Shown: one piece after another, positions 58,421 to 64,000 of the stretch
How the letters are laid out: the number at the start of each line of letters is the position of its first letter
How positions within the stretch are numbered: the first letter of the stretch is position 1
Source: Leptospira stimsonii
Lineage (GTDB): Bacteria; Spirochaetota; Leptospiria; Leptospirales; Leptospiraceae
Direction of reading: 5' to 3'
Length of the DNA: 64,000 nucleotides
Assembly (NCBI RefSeq): GCF_003545875.1
Contig: NZ_QHCS01000009.1
Location: 44,543 to 108,542 of the forward strand
Notes under the pieces: model-generated
Told to the model about the DNA's origin: nothing
The model's database searches: none
Seen by the model: the letters and a program-made list of their open reading frames with translations, nothing else
Translations under genes and position numbers: made by a program

Positions 58421-58594
58421 CTACTTCTCCTTCCGAACTCCTTTAAAAGGTTCACCATCAGCTTTCTGATCAATGAACTGTCCCGTTTCCGTATCCCTTT
58501 TAACGTAATTACCCGTTAAAGGATTCTTTACTTGGGAGCGGCCTTTGACCATTCCATTCCGATGACCATCACCTTTTGGTGGATTTGTAGCCAT
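58421..58594 (-). CDS. Small basic conserved protein
   Basis: This 57-residue protein runs MATNPPKGDGHRNGMVKGRS, then QVKNPLTGNYVKRDTETGQF and DGEPFKGVRKEK. It is basic, glycine- and charge-rich, and has no hydrophobic core; I have seen close relatives as small hypothetical proteins in many bacteria. I chose the ATG at 58594 because the conserved sequence begins there. It is placed just upstream of the SIR2-like operon, with a terminator in between. Function unknown; nucleic-acid binding is a guess from composition. Confidence 0.7.
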   Translation of the reverse strand: MATNPPKGDGHRNGMVKGRSQVKNPLTGNYVKRDTETGQFIDQKADGEPFKGVRKEK

Positions 58595-58902
58595 ATTTAC
58601 ACTGCCTTGATTCAAATATATGAATCCCGAAAAACTCACGAACAAGGTAGGGATTATGTCTCCAATTACCATTTTTCCGAAATTCAAAATTCGATTCGAG
58701 TATTTTTCTAATATAAGAAATTAGAAATGTAGGTAACCTCGAGGAGCGTATCGATTATGTTACAAAATTTGAACGATTGTTATGTATTGAGCGGATTGAC
58801 AGAAATAGATCAATCAAGCTCAGAAAGGAATTAACGAAGCAAAGACATCTTCTATTAAATATTAAAATTAATGACGAAGGAACGGAAAATGCAAAAGCGA
58901 GC

Positions 58903-59012
58903 GCGTCGTAAAGTCTGAGTGTCCCTTCTACCTCTTAAAGTAATTAAGACCTTTTTACCAAGTCCTATAATATACTTATAAGGTTGGTAGAAAACACTTG
59001 ATTTTACGACGC
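58903..59012. repeat. ~110-bp palindromic repeat, copy C
   Basis: GCGTCGTAAA (58903-58912) pairs exactly with TTTACGACGC (59003-59012). The next segments GTCTGAGTGT and ACACTTGAT also pair imperfectly, and TTCTACC pairs with GGTAGAA further in. The right arm ends 22 bp before the stop codon of the gene at 59035. It has the same orientation as copies A, B and D. Confidence 0.85.
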
Positions 59013-59034
59013 CAATTATCCGTTTAGAAAAAGA

Positions 59035-59970
59035 TTAAGGACCGAAATTCCAGTGAATTTGAATTCCAGAGAACAATTCTCTAAATACGAATGTATCTCC
59101 GACTCCTACAAGGCGCAAATCAATCGTAGGCGGAATCTGGATCTTGTTTGCTTTAAAGGCATTTTTGATTTCCTCGAAATTGGTATCTTGGAAATGCTTT
59201 TCGATTAAAGGCAATTGATCAAGTATTCGATCAACCTCAAAGACATCCATAATATTTGTTCCATTGGAACTTATACCACCACCAATCGGTACGTAAACTT
59301 TGTCTTCGATTGTTATCATTCGATTCAATCCTAAATTTCTAAACTTCTGGCGGTTTTCTTCATTGAGATTCAGTGAATCAGGACCAACTCCCCACAATCG
59401 ATAAGGCTCAAGTATTTCCGGCCAATTAGAATAAAGAATTTTGATTAGTTCCTTTTTAGCAAAAACATATCTTTCTTTGTGTGGTCTGATATCGATTAAA
59501 TAAGCGCATTCCGGTGAGAAGAAAATGAACAGGAGTAAGTTCGCTAGCTCGTAGAAAAAGTCTGAAGCTGATTTCTTTTTATTTGAAATGTGCAAATGGT
59601 TTATCTTCCAATCATTCAAAAGAAGATCATTATCTTCCGGATTAAAGGCTTTTTGGCTGAGGTGGCCTTCGAAGTCATTACCAGATTTAATTTTTTCAAG
59701 AATTTCCGAGATTGCAATTTGGTCTTCTGAATTAAGTCTGCTCCGCTTATCAGAAAATTCTTTGGAAGGCTGAATATTTCTTGGTTTTGCTGAGACCAAT
59801 TTTGAGATCGAGTTTAAGTAAAGCAGCAAAGTTTTCTCTAGATTATCATCTTCCGGAATCTGAATACCGCGCAATGTGAAATATGAACGAACCATCAATA
59901 GAAGATCATTTATAAAATTCATAATAAGTTTATTATCGTTGAAGGGGCTTTGATAACTATTAATCGGCAA
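59035..59970 (-). CDS. Hypothetical protein in a HEPN operon
   Basis: This 311-residue protein has a helical N-terminal half (NFINDLLLMVRSYFTLRGIQ, DQIAISEILEKIKSG) and NDWKINHLHISNKKKSASDF, with a His-x-His pair. The C-terminal half has GGGISSNGTNIMDVFEVDRI and DLRLVGVGDTFVFRELFSGI. I do not recognise a family. It is downstream of a HEPN-domain gene with a 39-bp gap and is probably its operon partner. A role as antitoxin, sensor or second effector is possible. The repeat copy C follows. Confidence 0.7.
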   Translation of the reverse strand: MPINSYQSPFNDNKLIMNFINDLLLMVRSYFTLRGIQIPEDDNLEKTLLLYLNSISKLVSAKPRNIQPSKEFSDKRSRLNSEDQIAISEILEKIKSGNDFEGHLSQKAFNPEDNDLLLNDWKINHLHISNKKKSASDFFYELANLLLFIFFSPECAYLIDIRPHKERYVFAKKELIKILYSNWPEILEPYRLWGVGPDSLNLNEENRQKFRNLGLNRMITIEDKVYVPIGGGISSNGTNIMDVFEVDRILDQLPLIEKHFQDTNFEEIKNAFKANKIQIPPTIDLRLVGVGDTFVFRELFSGIQIHWNFGP

Positions 59971-60009
59971 TTTTTAAATTCTAAGACCTGATGTTAGCTG
60001 ATAAAAATC

Positions 60010-60996
60010 TCAATCAATTTTATAATTAAATTCAATAGGATTTTTTCCGAGTTTAATTACTTTCTGTAAGCAAGAGACTAAAAGCACCTGCGAAAATTCA
60101 ATAGTTTTCAAGAGATCATCATCGTATTGGAGGGTTCCGGGCTCCATAAAATTAGTTCCGAATTTGTTAGTTGGAATATCAACACCTCCATGTAAAAATT
60201 TAGATCTGAGATTATACATTTTCGAAATTAATTTTCGGCCTTTTTCATCCGATCCGAGTAGCGTAAAAATCTTTGATCGAACTTGTTCCATTATTCCAGC
60301 AGACTCCTTTGTGAAAAGAGCTTCAATTCCAACCATTGACCACATTAACAAAAGCTCATTAGTAGGTTGCGGAGTAAATAGATAAGTAAAAGCTGATAAC
60401 GATCGTTCCACATTCGTGGAACTAAAGCCTGGCAATAACGTATCACCCTTCCTAAAGAATTTTATTACTTTACTTAGAGGCAAAGAATCGATAGGCGGCC
60501 AAACAATGTGTTTACTCATTTCAATTGCATTTGCAAAAGTTTTACCAAAAGGTGGAAGAGTTATGTTATAAAAATTATTTATAATCACTTTTCCAAATTG
60601 AAATTCTAAAGCCCCTGGTTCTGATAAATGAACAATTAATAATAAATCATAAATGAATTTTACGAAATAGTGACTGAACACCTGGAGAACAATATTCTCT
60701 TCAGAATTCGGATCATCTGCTTGAATTTTTCGAGCTTCAAAGCATTTGGATGGAACAAATTCTGCTATAAAGCAAATACTTTCCTCTGGAATATCCTCTT
60801 TATCATTCTTACTTTGATAATTAATTTCAAATGAAATGTTTTTATTTTCTGGATTATATAATGGTAACTTTCCGGATAACTTAATTAATTCTGTTATTGC
60901 TCTTTTTCTTCTTTCAAGCAAATTCAAATTCTCTAACTTAATTGGAACTAATGGATATGTCGCAAAAAAAGTAGCTTTTTCATCATTTTTTTTCAT
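60010..60996 (-). CDS. HEPN domain protein (ApeA/abortive-infection-like)
   Basis: In this 328-residue protein the C-terminal ~120 residues look like a HEPN domain: LLMWSMVGIEALFTKESAG, then VRSKIFTLLGSDEKGRKLIS and YNLRSKFLHGGVDIP. R264-SKFL-H269 is the R-X4-H catalytic motif of HEPN RNases. The N-terminal part (~150 residues) is unassigned and may be the sensor. HEPN proteins of this size are abortive-infection effectors that cleave tRNA or mRNA. It leads a two-gene operon bounded by repeat copies C and D. Confidence 0.75.
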   Translation of the reverse strand: MKKNDEKATFFATYPLVPIKLENLNLLERRKRAITELIKLSGKLPLYNPENKNISFEINYQSKNDKEDIPEESICFIAEFVPSKCFEARKIQADDPNSEENIVLQVFSHYFVKFIYDLLLIVHLSEPGALEFQFGKVIINNFYNITLPPFGKTFANAIEMSKHIVWPPIDSLPLSKVIKFFRKGDTLLPGFSSTNVERSLSAFTYLFTPQPTNELLLMWSMVGIEALFTKESAGIMEQVRSKIFTLLGSDEKGRKLISKMYNLRSKFLHGGVDIPTNKFGTNFMEPGTLQYDDDLLKTIEFSQVLLVSCLQKVIKLGKNPIEFNYKID

Positions 60997-61069
60997 CGTT
61001 GTGAGAATGTGGCCAATGATCGCTACTTAGAAACTTTTTTTATACAAATTTAAAAGCTCTTTAAAGGAG

Positions 61070-61178
61070 CACGTCGTAAGGCCTTGGTACCTTTCCTTTT
61101 AAAGCAATTAAACCCTTTTTTTACCAAGTCTTATATATACGTAAAGTGGTTGGTAGAAAACACTGGATTTTACGACGC
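61070..61178. repeat. ~110-bp palindromic repeat, copy D
   Basis: CGTCGTAA (61072-61079) pairs with TTACGACG (61170-61177). The interior carries the AAAGCAATTAAACCC, T-run, ACCAAGTC and GGTTGGTAGAAAACAC blocks shared with copies A-C. It ends about 25 bp before the stop codon at 61204 and lies in the same orientation. Confidence 0.85.
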
Positions 61179-61203
61179 TAATTCTTGTCTCAGATGATGC
61201 TTT

Positions 61204-61476
61204 TTAAAGAATTCTTTCTATCCTCCGATTCACCTTCCTCACCAAAACATCACAAGCCTCATCCCAATCTTTCTGATATCGATCAGGAAATTTACGTCTG
61301 GCTAATATCATTACTTTGGTCCAATCCAACTCACTTTGGTTCCTTGGCTTCCTTAGATACCGCTTTCTAAGTCTGTCGATTTGCTTCGTAATTTTATACT
61401 TCTCAACTTTGAATTTCAGCTTTTTTTTCCCCTTCCATTCAGCCTCTGTGCTTGCATCTGAGCCGCATGAAGCCAT
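61204..61476 (-). CDS. Small basic protein, hypothetical
   Basis: This 90-residue, strongly basic helical protein (KKLKFKVEKYKITKQIDRLR, TKVMILARRKFPDRYQKDWD) has no recognised domain. Its 5' end overlaps the upstream gene by 61 bp, so the true start may be further downstream at an alternative codon. It is the last of four overlapping genes read leftwards from the window edge. The compact arrangement is phage- or plasmid-like. Confidence 0.55.
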   Translation of the reverse strand: MASCGSDASTEAEWKGKKKLKFKVEKYKITKQIDRLRKRYLRKPRNQSELDWTKVMILARRKFPDRYQKDWDEACDVLVRKVNRRIERIL

Positions 61477-61826
61477 AATCCGTCTTTGATCTTAACAAAA
61501 TTACCTTGATTCATCTTTTTCAAAATACGAGATTCAGATTCTTGCCAAGCAGTATATAAATCGTAACTAAATTTAAGTTTTATTTTTTGTAAACGAAGAT
61601 AACCTTTCCAAGGATCATTAGTTCGCCTACTCTTCTCTCTTAAAGATAACTGGATTAATTTAATTTTATTTCTACAATGACATTGATACCAAGTTCGTTC
61701 TTTCTCATTCTTGCCATTTCTGTACCATGCCCACTTGACCCTTTGATAATGTCTGATTCGAAGACCCTCAACAATATTTCGAATCCAATGCCTAGGAAAT
61801 TGAATTTCAATGTCAGGTTGCTTCAA
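61416..61826 (-). CDS. Hypothetical basic protein
   Basis: This 136-residue protein is rich in Arg, Lys and Trp (RHYQRVKWAWYRNG, WYQCHCRNKIKLIQLSLRE), with the charge of a nucleic-acid-binding protein. No domain is recognised. It begins 2 bp after the upstream gene and overlaps the downstream one, so all are probably translated from one mRNA. Confidence 0.6.
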   Translation of the reverse strand: MKQPDIEIQFPRHWIRNIVEGLRIRHYQRVKWAWYRNGKNEKERTWYQCHCRNKIKLIQLSLREKSRRTNDPWKGYLRLQKIKLKFSYDLYTAWQESESRILKKMNQGNFVKIKDGLWLHAAQMQAQRLNGRGKKS

Positions 61827-61828
61827 TT

Positions 61829-62158
61829 CTACACTTTCCTTTTTTTCTTTTCGTAAATAGAATATCCTTTTTCAGAACCCCTAAAACGAATGATTTCAGC
61901 CGCTACTTCAATGATTTCATCTTCGGAAATGTGTCGTGCAAGATAAGAAACGGTCTTATCTACGAGATAGTGGTTTTCTTTTTCTGCAATTCCAACTTTC
62001 TTATAAGGTTCTCTAAGTTCGATTTCAGCAGTTAGTGGTGTTAGAATTCGACCAGTCAATGCACATTTACGATCGTATTTATCAAGAAGTTCGTAAAAAT
62101 CGTTCGTTGTAAATTTAAACACTGCTTTTGGTCTCTTACTCTTATCTGTTTTACTCAT
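61829..62158 (-). CDS. HNH-like protein lacking the usual His
   Basis: This 109-residue protein contains DKYDRKCALTGRILTPLTAE and LREPYKKVGIAEKENHYLVD, the layout of short HNH endonucleases (C..TG..L then an H.....G....N.....). The expected His of the DH pair is replaced (E-L-R), and only one Cys is present, so nuclease activity is doubtful. It overlaps the upstream gene by 8 bp. It may be a degenerate or re-purposed HNH domain, or a chance resemblance. Confidence 0.5.
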   Translation of the reverse strand: MSKTDKSKRPKAVFKFTTNDFYELLDKYDRKCALTGRILTPLTAEIELREPYKKVGIAEKENHYLVDKTVSYLARHISEDEIIEVAAEIIRFRGSEKGYSIYEKKKRKV

Positions 62159-64000
62159 TCAAGTATCCTAATAGTTCCATTCTTCGTTTCTTATTAATTC
62201 CGTTTTTATTTCTTCCTCCGAAGGTCGGATTCTCAAAAGCAATCTCTATGTTTTCTTCGGCATTCTTGTTATTCTCATATTGATTCCGATCAAAGGTATA
62301 CAGAACATCCGGAAGCTCCGGTATGAGTTTCTTCAATATGAATTGTTTTCTTTCGTATTTGTTCTTTCCAACGAGCTTGATATCAGCGATTCCAAGCTTA
62401 GCCCATCTTTGAATTATCCGAAAGACTGGCATATGCGTTGTTAATTCTTTAAAGTCGTGTTGCAATAGATTATAGTCTGTTTCATAACTCATTTGATTCC
62501 AGATCGAATAAGCGATTGAGTTGTAGAACTTTTCTTTTTGTTTTCGGAGCACTGGACCTGTTTCCATAAAATCCAAATAGTCAATGTGAGCTTGTTTGAG
62601 TGGAAATAGATGATTTTCATCGAATAAAAATCGATATTTTTTATTGATACTTTTCCTACTCCGACTGTGATCCGAATGAATTCTTGTAAAAGTTGTTGGT
62701 GAGGAATAAAGAAGACTTTGACGGTTTTTAAGTAGATTTATCTGTTGCTGGGCAGTTTTACTGGTTTTGTTAGAAACCCTATATCCCTTCCCTACATTCC
62801 GCAATAATCCTAACTTCTTCTTTCCAACGAGTCTTTCTAAACCATAGACTCGAATTCCTTTCAAAGCGGAATATTCATTTAGATAAAGGATACTATTCTC
62901 TGGTCGAATGTAACTGTAAGAAGCGAGAAAAGAATACTTAATACTTCTTTGAGTTCCTTCAGCAACTTGAGTATGAATTCCATTCTCTGACCAACGATTT
63001 CGCGCCCAGACATTTCTCTTTGTATCTTTAGCTCTTTTAGAATGATTAATACTTCTAAAGTTCTTGTTGTATCTTTCCATCCAAGGAATTCCTTCATCCG
63101 CAAATAAAGGAACATCTTCCGGTAAGAAAGCAAAGAGAGGCTGAAGTGTTTTCTGCTTTTGATCAGGAACAGATGAAAGGATTACCGGACCACCCTTAAT
63201 CGCAAGAGTATGAACTAAAGTTCCGATCTGATACTTTCCTTTCTCTTCAGCAACGGAATCAGTTAAAAAGATAGAAGCTGTTTGACCTTTGTGTTTAAAC
63301 CTTTTTCGATATCCATTGGCTCTTTGAGAAGCAGAGAACAATGCTAAAGTATCTGTATGAACAACTGGCTTTCCTTCGATAAAAGGCTTCAAATCCCCTG
63401 ATTCTGGCAGTTTTTTACCCTTCCAAGCCTTCTTTAGGTCCTTTACCATCTCATCTTTAATGAAAGGGATTAGATCACTTAAGAAGATCTGAAGTCTTCT
63501 TTTTAACAGTGTTCCTGTGTTCTTAGAAACTGATAGTTTTCTACAAATAGCTGAAGCAGATAAACCTAATGGAAAGAGTTCAATCGATTCAATGAGAAGA
63601 TAAGAGAACACCCACAACGGTAGTTTTAAATGTTCTAAGGGAGTTCCAGAAGTCCTTGAATCTAAATAGTTACATTCAGGACAGCGAATCACATTCTCTC
63701 GCGTGGAAACTTCTTTGCTAAGAGTAATTTTACAGTCAGGACAACTTTTAGGATAGAGAGTAGAAAGCAGGTTCTTAGTAATCTGAGTATAATAATCTGT
63801 GTTTAAGTGAGGAAACTTTTGGTTAAAGCGATCCTTGGCTGAAAGTGATTTAGAGGATTTGAGTGCTGAAGGTGAAGGAGTTTGGATATATTTTAGTTTT
63901 CCGCTTCTTACATGAGCTGTAGAAATCTCAGCTCCGAAGACGTTTCGAAGAAACGGATGGGAGGTGGGATTTGGCTTTGTGCGAAATGTAAGAAAGGAAT
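62151..64000 (-). CDS. Transposase read in frame into an interrupted gene (partial)
   Basis: From the window edge the zinc-ribbon transposase frame (identical in protein sequence to 26224-27576 where they overlap) passes the element's terminal repeat at 62783. It continues without a stop for ~210 codons into unrelated sequence: RVSNKTSKTAQQQINLLKNR, LFPLKQAHIDYLDFMETGP, FRIIQRWAKLGIADIKLVGK and others. The downstream part is the 3' fragment of the gene into which the element inserted. It overlaps the next gene by 8 bp, as an intact operon member would, so this part is ancestral host-operon DNA. I do not recognise its family. Confidence 0.7.
   Translation of the reverse strand, partial: SFLTFRTKPNPTSHPFLRNVFGAEISTAHVRSGKLKYIQTPSPSALKSSKSLSAKDRFNQKFPHLNTDYYTQITKNLLSTLYPKSCPDCKITLSKEVSTRENVIRCPECNYLDSRTSGTPLEHLKLPLWVFSYLLIESIELFPLGLSASAICRKLSVSKNTGTLLKRRLQIFLSDLIPFIKDEMVKDLKKAWKGKKLPESGDLKPFIEGKPVVHTDTLALFSASQRANGYRKRFKHKGQTASIFLTDSVAEEKGKYQIGTLVHTLAIKGGPVILSSVPDQKQKTLQPLFAFLPEDVPLFADEGIPWMERYNKNFRSINHSKRAKDTKRNVWARNRWSENGIHTQVAEGTQRSIKYSFLASYSYIRPENSILYLNEYSALKGIRVYGLERLVGKKKLGLLRNVGKGYRVSNKTSKTAQQQINLLKNRQSLLYSSPTTFTRIHSDHSRSRKSINKKYRFLFDENHLFPLKQAHIDYLDFMETGPVLRKQKEKFYNSIAYSIWNQMSYETDYNLLQHDFKELTTHMPVFRIIQRWAKLGIADIKLVGKNKYERKQFILKKLIPELPDVLYTFDRNQYENNKNAEENIEIAFENPTFGGRNKNGINKKRRMELLGYLNE
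62783..64000 (-). mobile_element. Insertion sequence, copy 2, at or beyond the window edge
   Basis: It begins ATCCCTTCCCTAC at 62783 and matches 26328-27545 base for base in every stretch I compared, with a constant offset of 36,455 bp. The last base of the window corresponds to position 27545, the outer end of copy 1. It lies in the same orientation as copy 1. Confidence 0.9.

Noticed and set aside
55083..61178. A classical integron with attC sites
   Set aside because: The repeats have a cassette-like position and fold, but RYYYAAC/GTTRRRY core boxes are absent, no intI with its extra domain is present, and the only tyrosine recombinase lacks a catalytic Arg. I keep only the weaker statement about module-bounding repeats.

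Overview
This window looks like chromosomal DNA of Leptospira (Spirochaetota). I base that on the moderate-to-low GC content, the mix of lipoproteins with short spirochaetal lipoboxes, the AraC, RND and peroxidase gene content, the abundance of decayed IS3, IS256 and IS481 elements, and a TTTG-N5-CAAA box of the kind reported for Leptospira LexA. The assignment rests on gene-family recognition from reading, not on a database search.

Layout. Positions 1-7230 look core-like: a metal-dependent hydrolase cut by the window edge, an M24 peptidase-fold protein, a membrane-anchored AraC regulator, a divergent citrate-synthase homologue that has lost two of its three catalytic residues, a HEPN/nucleotidyltransferase pair, a di-haem cytochrome c peroxidase behind Fur/PerR-type palindromes, and an MBL-fold hydrolase. 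Positions 7590-16280 are a patchwork of transposase relics, a truncated uracil-DNA glycosylase, a START-like gene with a long 3' hairpin, one intact IS481-family element, and a lipoprotein, membrane-hydrolase, outer-membrane-protein and LuxR-type regulator group. Inverted IS481-like ends lie on either side of this last group. Positions 16300-23750 carry two hypothetical genes and a complete czcCBA-type heavy-metal efflux operon. Positions 24190-27545 hold a broken lipoprotein gene, an IS256 relic and two head-to-tail copies of a zinc-ribbon transposase element.

From 27.5 kb onward the DNA is AT-rich and accessory. It is flanked by two directly repeated transposase elements that match wherever I compared them (26328-27545 and 62783-64000, the second cut by the window edge). 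Inside are a 2298-residue SpvB/FG-GAP/RHS protein with two lipoproteins downstream, a divergent operon of surface beta-propeller proteins, and a four-gene operon with a LexA-type box: a RecA/Rad51-like protein, a small protein, an exonuclease-dead B-family DNA polymerase and an SRAP-domain protein. Then come several frameshifted small genes, a tyrosine recombinase with a substituted catalytic arginine, a primase-helicase, a secreted nuclease, and gene modules separated by a ~110-bp palindromic repeat.

The two strongest candidates for something new are these. First, the LexA-box RecA-like/PolB/SRAP operon at 41.2-45.0 kb looks like a DNA-damage tolerance cassette analogous to, but different from, ImuA-ImuB-DnaE2. 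Second, the repeat-separated modules at 55.1-61.2 kb include a SIR2-like / PD-(D/E)XK nuclease / AlbA_2 operon and a HEPN-domain operon, which resemble phage-defence cassettes. Four copies of the repeat occur in the window (27.6, 55.1, 58.9 and 61.1 kb), all in the same orientation and all just 3' of minus-strand genes. They keep complementary arms where the primary sequence changes.
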